Shown: positions 14,427-27,588 of the stretch, piece after piece | Layout of the letters: every line of letters starts with the position of its first letter | Position numbering within the stretch: position 1 is the first letter of the stretch | NCBI RefSeq assembly: GCF_020536995.1 | Contig: NC_068359.1 | Coordinates: 82,412,930-82,476,929, forward strand | Length of the DNA: 64,000 bases | Direction: 5' to 3' | Source of the DNA: Dreissena polymorpha | Taxonomy: Eukaryota > Mollusca > Bivalvia > Myida > Dreissenidae | Notes under the pieces: model-generated | Told to the model about the DNA's origin: nothing | Database searches by the model: none | What the model saw: only the letters and a program-made list of their open reading frames with translations | Made by a program: the position numbers and the translations under genes

Positions 14427-14935
14427 AGGGATCTTTTCACGCTTTGGTAAATTGACAAAATTGAAAAAAGTTGTTTCAGATTCGCAAATTTTCGTTTTAG
14501 TTATGATATTTGTGTGGAAACAGTAATACTGAACATTTACCATGGTCTAATATAGCCATTATATGCATCTTTTGACGATTTTAAAACCTAAAAATTATAA
14601 AGCGTTGCAACGCGAAACGATTGAATAATTTGGAGAGTTCTGTTTTTGTCGTTAAATTTTGTGAAACTACGAAGATTGCTTATATAAGGTATAAAATACG
14701 TCAAGTATGTGTACTTGGCGGAATAGCTCAGTAGGCTAAAGCGTTTTTACTTCAGGACTCTGGCAGGACTCCTGGGGTCACTGGTTCGAAACCTGCTCCG
14801 GGCAATGTTCTTTTCCTTTTTTTAATTTTATTCTTGATTTTTTACTGGAGCTTTTACGATCCAATGCTTACATTTATCAATATAAAGCATTTAATGAATA
14901 AGTTAAAAAATGCCAAAATCTGTGAAAAGGCCCCT
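14427..14935 (+). mobile_element. tRNA-bearing TTAA MITE (copy A)
   Basis: TTAA flanks the element on both sides (14,423-14,426 and 14,936-14,939). Its ends are AGGGATCTTTTCAC and GTGAAAAGGCCCCT. A tRNA-like core at about 14,717-14,806 has an A box (TAGCTCAGTAGG) and a B box (GGTTCGAAACC), followed by T-runs. The ends and target duplication are of piggyBac type, while the core would give RNA polymerase III transcription as in SINEs. The homologous site in copy B holds the same family in the opposite orientation. Confidence 0.8.
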
Positions 14936-15135
14936 TTAAAGTCAACACATTTTGCAAAATCGTGTTTTACTCAGATGATTCTATCCGGAGAGCATTCAGA
15001 TGTATAACTTGTTAAAAATTAGAACGAACAAATTATGCACGTTCATATTGTTTTCTTAATAAACAATCCTTTTCACCGGCGTTCGTCATGTGTCAGTTTG
15101 AAACAGTATCGCAAAAATGATGGGAAACGTATGAA

Positions 15136-16081
15136 GAATGCATCCATATGTGTTTAAAGATTCGTGTATCCATCGGATAATCGAACATTTGCCTGATCAT
15201 TAGGATTAATGAGATATACATAGCTTGAAGCACGTCTTGACGTGGCATCCGAAATAAACACGATTCGCCGTACAGCTAGCTAGAATCTTGAATAAGTATA
15301 TGTATATGTATGTCTTGTTAAAGGGGCACATCTAGAAATGCCGATCAAATAATGCTATATATCTCGGACATTGTTATACGTGACTATAAAGATATATAAT
15401 ATTAATATTATTATCAATATCATAAGAAGCATAAATAGCAGTAAACGTTGTAACAAATAAAACTATACAGCGTACATGTATTCTGCGTTAAAAAGCAATG
15501 CCGTACATTTGTTACAGTGCAAAATCGTTTTTTATCAATAATTATTAACACACTCTAAATGACCCGGACGTATTTTCACAGACCGACATGGTTTCAAAAG
15601 TCTACGCATACCTAGGCGCATCCAACATGAATTAACTGGTGTCGTCAAACCCAGGAGGCATTATCCCTTAATTTGACTCTATTTACTTATTGTCTGAAGT
15701 GTACAACGGAATCAAAGCCGTGGCGCAAATTAACCCCTACATGTCGGAACAGATAATGCATATTCAGTGCTGACGTCATTAAGAGATGAGAATATGCAAA
15801 AACACGCTGGCAGACTTGAAGATATCTAAGATCAGCCTAATTTATACGTCACTGACGACTTTGTCTTGTCATAATTTGTAATGTTTTGATGTGGTGGCAT
15901 GATGATTTGTAAATTATCGGTCGGTATTGCGACTGCTCTGAAGTAAGGGCGAGTCACACAAAAACGTTTTATGATATCTAAGAAATAAATGAATGTCGCG
16001 CATTGCATGCTAACGAGACAGCGCAAGTTTCCTTACATTTTCTTCGAGTGGCGGTTTATAAAATTGTATAGCAGCTTTTAA
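15136..16081. other. Unique-looking AT-rich stretch
   Basis: This lies beyond the part of copy A that can be compared with copy B, because B enters the assembly gap here. I see no exon, RNA gene or clear repeat. Confidence 0.5.
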
Positions 16082-16559
16082 AGGGGCCTTTTCACGTATT
16101 GGTAAATTGACAAACTTATAAAAAAATGTTCCAGAATCGCAAATTTTCGTTGTAGTTATTATATTTGTGAGGAAACAGTAATACTGAATATTTACCATGC
16201 TCTAAAATATCAAATATATGCATCTTTTGACGATTTAAAAACCTGAAAATTATAAAGCGCTGCAACGCGAAACGATTGAATAATTTGGAGAGTTCTGCTG
16301 TTATCGTTATAGTTTGTGATACTACGAAAATTGCTTATATAAAGTATAAAATACATCGCTCATTGCATGAACACGGATGGCCGAGTGGTCTAAGCGATAG
16401 ACTTTTACTTCAAGGGTCAGTGGTTCGAGTCCAGTTGAGGGTTATCTGAAGTTATTCTTGCTTTTTACTTGAGCATTTTAGATTCAATGCTTACATTTAT
16501 CAATATGAAGCATTTAATGACAAGCTTCAATAGATGCCAAAATCTGTGAAAAGGTCTAT
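16082..16559 (+). mobile_element. tRNA-bearing TTAA MITE, best preserved copy
   Basis: TTAA flanks both ends (16,078-16,081 and 16,560-16,563). The left end is AGGGGCCTTTTCAC. The right end GTGAAAAGGTCTAT is slightly decayed. The tRNA-like core (about 16,372-16,443) has a canonical A box TGGCCGAGTGG at 16,378-16,388 and B box GGTTCGAGTCC at 16,422-16,432. It resembles a leucine or serine tRNA in the D-arm region, but no clean cloverleaf forms. The flanking arms (about 290 and 115 bases) match the other four copies and are not tRNA-related. Confidence 0.85.
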
Positions 16560-17594
16560 TTAAGAACTCCACACATATTTTAATTGAAGACTTTTCTGGA
16601 AAATATTTATTATATTAATCAAAACGTTTATCTTCTAGATTCTGTCAGTGATAGCGATAAGCTCTACAACGGTTTCATATCTGGTTCGCCAGGTGAAAGC
16701 TTGTGTGTTGTTTGACGTTAGTGAGGTTAGCAGTATTATATAAGGCCCGTAGTGTGTTTCGACACTCATGCGTATTTGTTTCTTTGAAAATATATGAGAC
16801 ATTAAAATCTGATGTTCACGTTTTGATTAAATAAAAATGTGAAATGGCATCCACATTTCGTCTGGATGTTTCCTGCGTGAAGTATACGAAGGGAATATTT
16901 ACAAGTCTTTTATGTAAACCACCAGTTAAACTTACACCGCCATGTCAGGTGTAGTTCTAGGACTTGTGCTCGCTTTTAAAACAGTTGTTAAGAGTTATAT
17001 ATTCATAGTGAAAACTACATTTCTTTATGGTATTTTACAAATCACGATCATATAAAGGATACGGCATAACAGCAAACTGTAATCAAATTTTTCGTTAAAG
17101 TATTTATCCATTTGATTATTTTGTCAATTAAGTTAAGATAAAAATCTAGACCGAATATCCTAATGATATTGCTCTTGAAAATAAAATGTTCAACAGATTT
17201 AAGTAGATGTCATTTAGTAATTTACCTCCATTTATGCTGGATTTATGACATAACCAGCGAGCAATTAGAAAAGAAACGATGTAAAAGAGCAATAAATTGT
17301 TTTTGATGTATGTGAAGCCTATTTGAAGCGGAAAATTGAAACTTTTCAATAAGACCTATTTGCAGTTTTTTTTAAATACCTGACATCGAGATAAATTTAA
17401 TTGAATTATTCGGGGCTTATGTGTCGAAATTGGTTTTAAGTACACATAAACACAACACAATGCAGCAAAATTAAAAGCTTCATATGTTTACCATTACATC
17501 GTTGTATATTATGTTTGTTAGGAAACATCGTTTTTGTTATTTTAAAACTGAAATCTAAAGTTATATTTCCAATAAGCCTCCCTCTATGATAACA

Positions 17595-17830
17595 GGGCTA
17601 AATGTATGTGTATTGCTATCGTCCCATATTAGCTTATGTAGTCAGCACAGGCTAATAAGGGGCGAATCTTTTCACTTTTATTGAATTTTGCGTTTCAAAG
17701 AAAGTATCTTAAAACGAAAATCCAGTCTAGACTGTATGCGTTGTCCCTGATAAGCCTGTGCGGACTTCAGAGACAAATATAGGACGACGCATAAAGAACA
17801 TTCACAAAGTCGGTTTTCTAAGACCAAGGC
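17595..17830. mobile_element. Decayed copy of the 11,731-type MITE
   Basis: It contains GTCCCATATTAGC, CAGCACAGGCTAATAAGG and, inverted, TCCCTGATAAGCCTGTGCGG. It ends near TTTTCTAAGACCAAGG. The order matches 11,731-11,996, with many changes. Confidence 0.65.
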
Positions 17831-18655
17831 TAAAATATATTACAAGTATTCAATGTCATATTAACCTAACGTGTGTTTAAAGCATTATATTTTTACAACC
17901 TATGCAGTGTATACATAAACCATTCACGATAACCAACACTGCCTACCATGATTATCTTTACATGTTCAATCGTTGGCTTGATCACAATAGTATTCGATAG
18001 TCCGTAAACCAATCGTACACACGTCAAGAATAGATCCCAATTTAATTGTGACTTTTGCCCGTTTTACCTTTACAACCATCTAAAGCTAGACGTTTATGAA
18101 CGAAAACTACATGTACACACATAATGTCACAGCAATATCTCCTTCCAAAGTAAGTTTTCTTTTTTCTTATCTTTTTTCTTATTATAGTAGCAGTGACATT
18201 GATCGTCATCCAACACAAACCAAATATCAATATAGGTCATCAAAAATGCTAGATCCTAAAGTTTCATCAAAATTGGTCAATTAACTTACATTAATTGCAA
18301 CTAAGGCTTTTCAGACAAAATTACGCTGATGACGCTTTAAATCGTCATCCTCTTTATGCTTACCACAAACATCAATTAAGAGTTACAAGAGACACATTTA
18401 AAAGCAATCAAAAGTCATGTATTTCTCAGATTGAATTTTACCAGGTTACTGAATGTTTCGCAATGTAAACGGCCCATAAACTTTAAAATGCATTAAACAC
18501 ATTTTATTGGGAATATAATTCACTCATCCACTTAATCGCATGAACGTTTTCACCTATAGATGTATTTAATCCATTGAGCAAAACGCATTCAAAAGATCTG
18601 CGTCAGCAAGATGATGTTTAATGGCTACATTCGAATTTTATTGCATCCTTTTTTA

Positions 18656-19000
18656 GTTGGTCGCGTTAGCGGCCGACTAAATTTATGGAGCATATTTTGC
18701 AAATCAGTATGTGCTTAGAAGCCTTAGCTACAATAAGAACCGCAACTCACTCTGCTAGCCTAATGGACGATTACCGCTGCCTGTCTGCAGCAGACGACAA
18801 ATGATTCTGCTCTAGCAGTGAGTGTATATACCAGCTTGTAAGACGACATTGGCCAGTCTAGTGTTTATCATTGAAATCTGAACATATTGGCTGCTTTCAG
18901 GGAAAACGGGGCTTAATGCACGTCAAATAAGATTAGTCTGTGCACACTGATTAGCCTGTGCAATGCGCACAAGCTAATCAAGGACGACAACAGCGAAAAA
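18656..19000. repeat. Dispersed repeat, family shared with 22,660 and 56,298
   Basis: Bases 18,656-18,905 match 56,298-56,515 closely (TGCAAATCAGT, CTTAGAAGCCTTAGC, GCTCTAGCAGTGAGTG, CGACATTGGCCAG). They match 22,660-22,920 loosely. The following 100 bases contain CACACTGATTAGCCTGTG, related to the 11,731-type MITE. No coding capacity is visible. Confidence 0.65.
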
Positions 19001-19084
19001 CGTCAGTGCCTCTAGCGCTTTGATTATTGATGTGCGTTTATGTATATGATTGGGCTACACTAGGCTAATTAATACGAATATAAA

Positions 19085-19400
19085 CTAGAAGTGGTGCGGC
19101 AGAGGCCGACGCGTATCCCTACGCCGCATACATGTCATATATAAAGAGAATTTCGGGTGGGCAAGGCCTATGTTGGTGGGGCCCCGGGTTGGGTAATGTG
19201 GACATGGATGGTCGAGATAGACCGTGTTGTCATAAGAGATGTTCAGTATTAATTTGAAGTAAATTGGTGAATAAATGAAGAAGTTATTTAAAAACAAAAG
19301 TTTGGGTACGAACAAAAATTTGGGTACGAAAAAAAGTTTTTTTCGCATTAAGAGGCGTGATGCATAAGAATACACATGATCCAAGCGTAGCTACACGAGT
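19085..19400. repeat. Dispersed GC-richer repeat (also at 53,127)
   Basis: It opens with GGTGCGGCAGAGGCCGACGC. It also carries GGTGGGCAAGGCCTATG and TTGTCATAAGAGATGTTCAG. The same order recurs at 53,127-53,420. Two copies in one window mark it as a dispersed family. No reading frame was recognised. Confidence 0.65.
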
Positions 19401-20888
19401 ATCTAAACACTAAAACCGCTAAACAGATGCTTTTCTTTTAACATGTTTTAATAGTCCACAATTAAAGTTGTCTCCAATATCTCAGCACAATCATGCAATT
19501 TGCACTTTTAAATTTGTAAAACATTGTTATTTTAATTTAAAAAAAACAGACTAGGATTAGATGGCGCTATGTTCTTGTTCAAAATCAAATGATGTAATAC
19601 GTATTTACCTCTTTATTGCATTTTATCAAAGTCAATAAGAAACACCTTGCACAAATTATCACATGTCTTAGGCAGTATTTATCAAAGAAGTCTTACAGTC
19701 TTACGCACCAGTGTTAAGGAAAATCAAATAATAAACATGGATACGTTGTTGTTCAATAAGAAACATGATTTGCTGGACAGGTTTTATTTATATATACGTG
19801 TTTTTACTTGAAACATTTGTACTACACACTCTTTGTATAAGATGACTTGAAGACGGTCTATATTAATATGTTGTATGCTATTTATAAGTATTGAAATTGT
19901 TTTTTTTCGCAAAGCCGCCTGACTGTTGTTCAATGATGACATGTATATAAACGGAATTAACACACTATTACAACAGCAAATATAAATATTGAGTTGTTTC
20001 ATGACTTATAAGGACTGCGTTGACTCATATCAACTGAAGTTATTACCGAAGAAGCCATGTTCTGAAGGATATTATGTAACCCTTTCTTCCCTTAAAAGGA
20101 AGAAACAAGGTGTCATCGTTGAAACTGGAGTAAAAGAAGAAAACCCGGACATGTTGACCACCAATAAAAATTAATACGACCACGGCCTACAACAAATCTA
20201 ATTAAATCGTTATTCCGTTTTATAAATGTTTTCCACATTAAACTCTAGTTTATATTAACTTAAAAAGGTTCAATTGCACGCTTGTCAAATTATATAGGGT
20301 AAATATACAGAGATATTTTTTAAATGTTATTTTAGTACACGTTGAGCGAAACAGCACATTATCCGAAAGGCGAGTCATCTTATTAAAAAAAACACAGGTA
20401 TGCATTCATCGAACATACTCATTGTATTCGACGCGAGAATAATGGGGAAATATATCATTAAAGTTCATTAGATAATGTAATGTTCGGTTATAGTTTCAAT
20501 CTAATTCTTAACAAACACACTATTGAAATTGAAGAGGATCATTCTGCAAGATAAGTGCGACAGCATCAACGCTGTCTGACTCAAATGCATGCGTCATATC
20601 AAAGCAATGATACCCTTTTTGTGCTATCAAATGACTTTATGCGATTACCCAATACTAGTACTTATGGAAGATTGTTTGCATTGCATTTACATATTTGTTC
20701 GCATGACAGAATTGTGTTTAAACGTGATGCTATATTGCAAAGAAAACACATATGCCCTGCGCGTTCGTTGTCACTTTACATACAGAACGGGTCATGGACG
20801 TCTATTTGTTTATCTTCCTGATCCTCATCATTTATTATTCTCAGTAACATCATCATCTTCTTGTTTTTACATACCATCGCCCTGAATC

Positions 20889-21731
20889 ATTATCAGCAGT
20901 AGATTCAGTACCTGCGTATAGATAAGAACCGTTCGCATCACCAGCAGTAAAATAATCAGCAGTAGCAGTAGATTCAGTACCTGCATATAGATAAGAACCG
21001 TTAGCATCACCAGCAGTAAAATAATCAGCAGCAGCAGTAGATTCAGTACCTGCATATAGATAAAAACCGTTAGCATCACCAGCAGTAAAATAATCAGCAG
21101 CAGCAGTAGATTCAGTACCTGCATATAGATAAGAACCGTTAGCATCACCAGCAGTAAAATAATCAGCAGCAGCAGTAGATTCAGTACCTGCATATAGATA
21201 AGAACCGTTAGCATCACCAGCAGTAAAATAATCAGCAGCAGCAGTAGATTCAGTACCTGCGTAAAGATAAGAACCGTTAGCATCACCAGCAGTAAAATAA
21301 TCAGCAGCAGCAGTAGATTCAGTACCTGCATATAGATAAGAACCGTTAGCATCACCAGCAGTAAAATAATCAGCAGCAGCAGTAGATTCAGTACCTGCAT
21401 ATAGATAAGAACCGTTAGCATCACCAGCAGTAAAATAATCAGCAGCAGCAGTAGATTCAGTACCTGCATATAGACAAGAACCGTTAGCATCACCAGCAGT
21501 AAAATAATAATCAGCAGCAGTAGATTCAGTACCTGCATATAGATAAGAACCGTTAGCATCACCAGCAGTAAAATAATCAGCAGTAGCAGTAGATTCAGTA
21601 CCTGCGTATAGATAAGAACTGTTAGCATCACCAGCAGTGCAATAATCATTATCAGCAGCAGTAGATTCAGTACCTGCATATAGATAAGAACCGTTAGCAT
21701 CACCAGAAGTTGAATAATCATCAGCAGCAGC
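20889..21731. repeat. 69-bp minisatellite, about 12 units, copy B only
   Basis: GATTCAGTACCTGC recurs every 69 bases (20,902, 20,971, 21,040, 21,109 and so on). The units are nearly identical, so the expansion is recent. Because 69 is a multiple of three, the minus strand stays open across the array and would encode 23-residue hydrophobic repeats. Copy A has one unit. Nothing suggests a real gene. Confidence 0.95.
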
Positions 21732-22241
21732 CTTATTTGTTTCGTCGTTGTCGTCGTTCTACTGACTGTATATTCAGCAAGAATAACGAATATAACGATG
21801 TATTTTATACTGAAATCTTTGATGAATTATAACCTTTAAATTTTAATCAAATGTTATTTGACTTTAAAAAATATCCGTGAAGCACGAACAGAAACATCAA
21901 ATAATGCCAGGCATTATTATGACTAAATAATAGCGCTGCCACTGTTCGATGTATTGAAAGAGCATGGCCAAACAAGTGTGCATAACTCAACGTGTGTTGA
22001 AATGTTTCGTACCGACATAAATGTCAAATATTCCATTGCACCTGCTGGAATCCGAATCTTGATATAGTAGTTTGCACAATAGTTGGCAAGGTAATTTTAT
22101 GGAAGCGGCATGAGGCCAATTAACACATTTCGTTTGCTTTCTAATTACTTTGTCGTAATTTAAGATTTTCCGACTCGTTTATTTGTTAAAACAGGTTTCC
22201 TACGTTTCAATTGTGAGTTATCAGTAAACAAGTCAAAAAGA

Positions 22242-22242
<1 letters not shown>

Positions 22243-22297
<55 letters not shown>

Positions 22298-22322
22298 TAT
22301 TATTATTATTATTATTATTATA

Positions 22323-22353
<31 letters not shown>
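22243..22353. repeat. (ATT)n microsatellite
   Basis: About 110 bases of ATT with two interruptions. Copy A has no array at the same place (near 1,945). Confidence 0.97.
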
Positions 22354-22354
<1 letters not shown>

Positions 22355-22639
22355 GTGTATTAGTATTACGGATATTGAGTAGTTAATCTACAAACTTAAA
22401 TTGATGAGTAATGAATCGGGTATGAATATAAAAACTTTATCGATTTATTTATTCAAGTACTAACATTTGATATAAAAAATATCGTAAAAGTAAGTCGTAG
22501 TTGTGCGATAAAACACATTTCCGTAGTGAAACAATCTTCATTCAAACATTAGAAATCGAACGCCGAACATGACCATATATACGATACTATTCATACGCCC
22601 AGACATTTACTATTCATACGCTCAGACATGATTGTTTCG

Positions 22640-23660
22640 CTCACAAATAATGCAGACGCAATTTTGCAAATCAGTATGGATCAGTATGGGCTTAGGTACG
22701 GCAGGAACCGTAACCCGTGACTGCCTGTGTGGATAATTCTAGTAAACTTTAGCAGACGAAAATGCTAAAAGCGTCTGCTTTAATCACCGCATCTACCTGT
22801 TCTCTCTGAAACAGTACATAGAGTGTATTTAACAACATATAGAAAGACAAACGTTGGCCAGTCTAGTGATCATTGAAATCTGTACATATTGGCTGCTTTC
22901 AGGGAAACGGGGCTTAAAAGCCGGATTTCACTTTGTTGATTTTGCGGTGGTAAAATATTAACCAGCATTAACTAGTAGATGGGTTACTCTGCCAGTGATT
23001 TGCTGCTAACATTAGAGCGTTTAGAAATAGAAACACGTGTTTGAGCAGACAGCATTTGGTATACTGTTGAATCTGTATTTACATGTAAACTTGATATGAG
23101 TCATTCGCTAGCTTCTGGCTGAGAGAAGTTCATAACCTTTCAAGTGGGCGGTGCTCAGCATTTACAGGGAAATTCGAATTTCAATCAGACAACATAAAAC
23201 ATTTTCTGTAAGTCAATAACTATATAACTTTCAACCACCAAATTACACATACATATTGTTTGTATACTTACGTATATGTATGCCAAATTTCATTGGAAAA
23301 TATTAAATACAAACTGAAATATTATGAAAATAATCATGTTTGTTTTCTGCTGTTACACACCAGTGTACAACTGAAAATTAGACATTGTGTGAGTGTGTGG
23401 CCCTTTTATACTGCTTCTCTGGTGTTTAATGCATGTCAAATAAGATAAGCCTGCGCACACTGATTAGCTGTATCAATGATTAAAAAAAAAACCATACATC
23501 TCGACCTGCGTTTTAAGACACACTATTTATAAATTTGAATGGGTTGTAATCATTTCAAACTTGCGATATAAAAAGCTATAACATAATTTTGAAAACTGAG
23601 TTGCGTCTAAGATTATACAACAGCGAACAAATTCAGTGCATTCAGCGCTTTGATGTTTAA
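22640..23660. other. Copy B block absent from copy A
   Basis: This interrupts the A/B alignment between about 2,150 and 2,180 of copy A. It starts with a diverged member of the 18,656 family (to about 22,920). It also holds a fragment with AATAAGATAAGCCTGCGCACA near 23,430. The remainder is AT-rich with nothing recognised. Confidence 0.55.
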
Positions 23661-23774
23661 ATGAGACTTACTTATACGAAATATTACATGAAAGCGGAAA
23701 GTTTTGTCACTGATGAGCCTGTGCGGCATGACTTTCAAATCGTAGACGACTTTATTCACATGAATTACGCCCGG

Positions 23775-24150
23775 TGTTTCCATATCTAACCGTAATACCT
23801 TTTTCGTCATAGAAAAGGTAACTTAGGTTTCACTTCTTTCGCTTATTCGTCATAGATAATGTTATTAATGGCTAACAGTTAACCTTATTCATCACACATG
23901 AGGTTATTTAGGTATTTCCGTAATCCCTTTCTCGTCATAGATAATGTTATTTAGGTCTAACCGTAATCCCTTTTTTTGTCATAGATAATGTTATTTATGC
24001 TGAACTGTATACTTTTATTCCTAATACACGTTATTTACTTGTAACTTATTTTCTTATTCGTCATAGATGAGGTTATTTAGGTTTAACTGTTTCGTTTTTT
24101 ATTATTAATCATATATAATATTACCAATGTCCAACTGTTTTTCTCGCTTT
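23775..24150. repeat. Degenerate 43-bp minisatellite (copy B)
   Basis: This is the same array as 2,555-2,985, with GTCATAGATAATGTTATTTA units, in diverged form. Confidence 0.75.
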
Positions 24151-25336
24151 ACATACTCAATTCATTCTGATTTTGCTTAAGAAACAATAACAACCTGAAA
24201 TCTCTACTTTATATAATGGTGAAAAAAACACACAATACAAATCAAATTAATAATACTGAATAAAATGATGGACATGTGACATAAGCTTTTAGAACATAAC
24301 CAACAGTCAATCCAAACACCATGTACAAAGAATGCTTAAAACTAAGATGACATAAACATACTGAACGGAAATTGAAAATTATAACAAATCATCATAATTT
24401 GTTTGTATATACATTTAATGTTTAGTTATTGTGATGAACTAAATTTTGCTTTAGTTGTATATATCCTGATTCATTTTAAGCCTTCAGTGCATCGATGCAA
24501 TAACGATACGAATCAAGAACGGTTCTTAAATCACTCGTTAAATCAATATCCCATCTAATTCATACTAAATCTCATCAGTTATTTAAAGCCCACGATTTTC
24601 TCTTTTTTTAAACAAAAACTCAGTTTTTCTCCGAATACAAAAACAGAGATTTCTTGTGATTGCTTCATTATAGTAATTATGTTTAATTGAACTGAGATAC
24701 TAGACATCTGCCTTGTTTATTTGACCTTGATTGAGTCTGTGTTTCAAATGTTGTCATGTATATTATCATTTATGTAAATTTGCCAATTTTATGTCTACAC
24801 ATGTCATTTTGTTGCTTTTTAAGTATGTTTTTTTTTGTTTTACGTTTGTCGAATATACAGAATTTCAGATATTATTTTAGAATTTCATCTCATTATAACA
24901 TGTAGATACTCTACGAAAGACCATACTTTTCATCCTTGTCTCAATACCCCAGGTGTACTGGCGTTCGTGAAAAGAAGGACTGCAATTACTGAGTTGCTTT
25001 ATTGTGAAAACATTGCCAAATAAAACATCATTGTCAACGACATAATGTGGATATTACAAAATGTATTCGCTAAACAATATAATTTTGATATTAAAAACAT
25101 AACATCGCTTGTAAGCGAATGTTAAATGTGTTTATAATGGAGTGAGATGCCTAAAATTATGTTACCTTGCCTGCAGCGTTTTTTATGTACAGTCTGTAAT
25201 TTACTTTGGTATAAAAAGACGAAACAGAACTTAATGGAATGTAAAGTAGGCACTGATCGCTATATAAATCATTGCAATAAATCATCGAAAGACCATATTC
25301 TAAAAAGGTATACACTAGCCACATTTAATACATTAA

Positions 25337-25559
25337 CCCATTTATGCCTTGCGTCTAGAAAAAAGGCCTTTTCAAACAGCGTAGACCCAGATTAGACGCC
25401 GCACGAATGCGGCTTCTCTTTAGGGTCTGCGCTGTTGCTTAAAGGAATTTCTGTAAGAAATATTCTAAATATAAAAATATTTATACCAGACATCCCAAAT
25501 TTTGGAAATAAATTGATCCAAATTTAGAAGGATGGGATAGTCCACTATGCATTAATGGG
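25337..25559. mobile_element. TTAA MITE of the CCCATTTATGCC family, copy B only
   Basis: It starts CCCATTTATGCC after TTAA (25,333-25,336) and ends GCATTAATGGG before TTCAA, a mutated TTAA. Copy A reads ATTAAAATATGATAACAAG with no element. Near the left end is a GC-rich block (GACGCCGCACGAATGCGGC). The second copy at 27,378 is inverted relative to this one. Non-autonomous and piggyBac-like by target site. Confidence 0.85.
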
Positions 25560-25573
25560 TTCAAATATGATAA

Positions 25574-25975
25574 CAAGAGTGTCTCTCCTAGTTATATTCT
25601 CATTTGTTTTTCAACTGCTTAAGTCAGTATACGCCTATCTATTTTAAATAAATTACATCGAAAACCCTAGACTTATTGAACCGATCACAATTCTGTTTCC
25701 TGGGAAGGGACAGTACTTGGCGTATTTTGGGGAGATCGAAAGCACGCTCCCGTAGTGAGAATCGAACCCGCGTCCCCAGTGTCGTAAGGCGGACACTATA
25801 TCCATAACGCCACGGCAACTTTCGACTGCTAATCGTGACGCGACGCTTCGCATGCGACAGAGTGTCTCATATACCATGTACCGGAAGTAATTAATTATAT
25901 TTGTTTTGTTGAAAGCTGTGGTCGCAGAAATACGATAACCACTTTAAGAACACGTGGCTCTTGTAGGCACTCTTG
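25574..25975 (-). mobile_element. tRNA-headed element with CAAGAGTGTC inverted ends (copy B)
   Basis: This is the counterpart of 4,638-5,038, with ends CAAGAGTGTC and GGCACTCTTG and an intact B box (GAGAATCGAACCC read on the plus strand). It directly follows the TTAA MITE, which landed about 15 bases outside its end. Confidence 0.7.
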
Positions 25976-26129
25976 AGGAAGGTCAACAGGAAAAATAGTA
26001 AAGATCGAGTAAACAGATCAAGATCTTAAAGGATTCCTTGTCTCTGCTCATAAAGACACACGCATCTTGTGATACTTAAAGGACATTTCCTGTTGATAAC
26101 TTATTTGGCAACATGCTATTATAATGTTT

Positions 26130-26330
26130 TCGCTGACTTTCGGTAAGGGCCTGATGCACAACACTGAGTTATAGATGTTTAGTTTTTATACACACCGGAA
26201 ACAGAAGATGTTACTACTAGGACAAAGGTTACCGAGTATCCTGCAACGTGGAATCTTTAAGAATGCCAATTTGGCTGCGGCCGCCACTCCAGATGCCAAC
26301 AACTACATACTACCGGCGCTATGTTTTAAT
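26130..26330 (+). other. GC-rich insertion with a short open frame, copy B only
   Basis: Copy A lacks this segment between positions matching 5,240 and 5,500. It contains GGCTGCGGCCGCCACTCCAG in otherwise AT-rich DNA. An open plus-strand frame from 26,175 includes MLLLGQRLPSILQRG and KNANLAAAATPDANNY, a basic-hydrophobic start followed by an alanine-rich run that would suit a mitochondrial targeting peptide. I do not recognise a protein. It could be a captured exon or retrocopy fragment, or chance. Confidence 0.3.
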
Positions 26331-27377
26331 CAAAATTATATTTGCCAATATGTCAACATTTCAATTAGTTTTAAAATAGGTCCTGCACGGTCTTTTCTTT
26401 TCTTTAACCCATATTGTTTCCTTCGACTTTCTATAGATAATAAGGTAAACAATCATTGAACTTCACACAAACATTTAGCCATTATAATCAAATTAAACGA
26501 TGAATACAGACATTCTATTTCACTCGATATCTAAAACAACACAATACAATTTGATTAGTAAAATCTTTTGTTTTGTATAATAAATTTTAGTCAGTAAACG
26601 CATCAATTCATCATTTTATTTTATTTTTATCAATTAATTTGTTTCATGTCAGTGGCGAGCAAACACATTGGTAGGTAATTCAAACACAAAAAACCAGTTT
26701 GTTTTTCATATGAAGACTTCGAAGTTACAGCTATAGAGCGACTTTAACAGTTACTGTAATGAGGCTGCATCAAAGCGTCGAAAACAACTATTTACAGCGT
26801 TTTTCGATTTGTATAAACATGCAAAATATTGATAATTATTTTATAAAACGTATAACATATTGACGACCAGGCCTTAAAACTGATACAAACACTGATTTAA
26901 TGAAATAATATATGAACATTCATGTAAGATAAAGTATATTGTTGGAACATTAACGATTTAGAAAATTGCACAGAAACAGCATGTGCAAAGTATTCATTAC
27001 TAGTTATCGCAATGTATTAATTTAAAAGGGTCTTGTGTATTGTAAAATAACACAAAATGAACACATTGTATTCAAACGATCTAAATATCAAGATTTGCTC
27101 ATTAAATGATAAACAACATAGTTTCTTTTATTGTTCATCTACCTTTCATTTCCTTTGTACCATATGTTTGAGAAAAATCGGTATTACATGATGCTTTCTA
27201 CATTTCGAATGTGATTAAAAAATATGTGTTATTTTAATATCGAATTAGAAACAAACAGGGAAAACTTTTAATCGCTGTTGTATTTAACATAATTCAAATT
27301 AATAATTGATTTACTGGAGTGCAGTACATATGGTATATCTATTTTACACTTGTACATGTGACTTCTGTCCAGATTAA

Positions 27378-27588
27378 ACAATTTATTCCTTCTTGACTAT
27401 CCCATTCTTCTAAATTGGATCAATTTATTTCCAAAATTAGGGATTTCTGGTATATTTATTTCTATATTTAGAATATTTCTTACAGAAAATTCCTTAAGCA
27501 AACAGCGGCAGATCCTGATGAGACGCCGCGTCTCATCTGGGTCTATGCTGTTTGCCAAGCCTTTTTCTAGACGCTAGGCATAAATGGG
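27378..27588. mobile_element. TTAA MITE of the CCCATTTATGCC family, second copy
   Basis: Exact TTAA flanks lie at 27,374-27,377 and 27,589-27,592. The right end is GGCATAAATGGG. It matches 25,337-25,559 in inverted orientation, including GACGCCGCGTCTCATCTGGG. Copy A reads GTCCAGAAGGGAGGAG uninterrupted near 6,415. Confidence 0.88.

Noticed and set aside
16372-16443. Functional leucine or serine tRNA gene
   Set aside because: A and B boxes are good, but no clean cloverleaf forms, and it sits at a fixed place inside a repeated element.
20867-21721. 284-codon open frame on the minus strand
   Set aside because: It is the reading of a 69-bp minisatellite whose unit length is a multiple of three. 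The paralogue has one unit and no gene.
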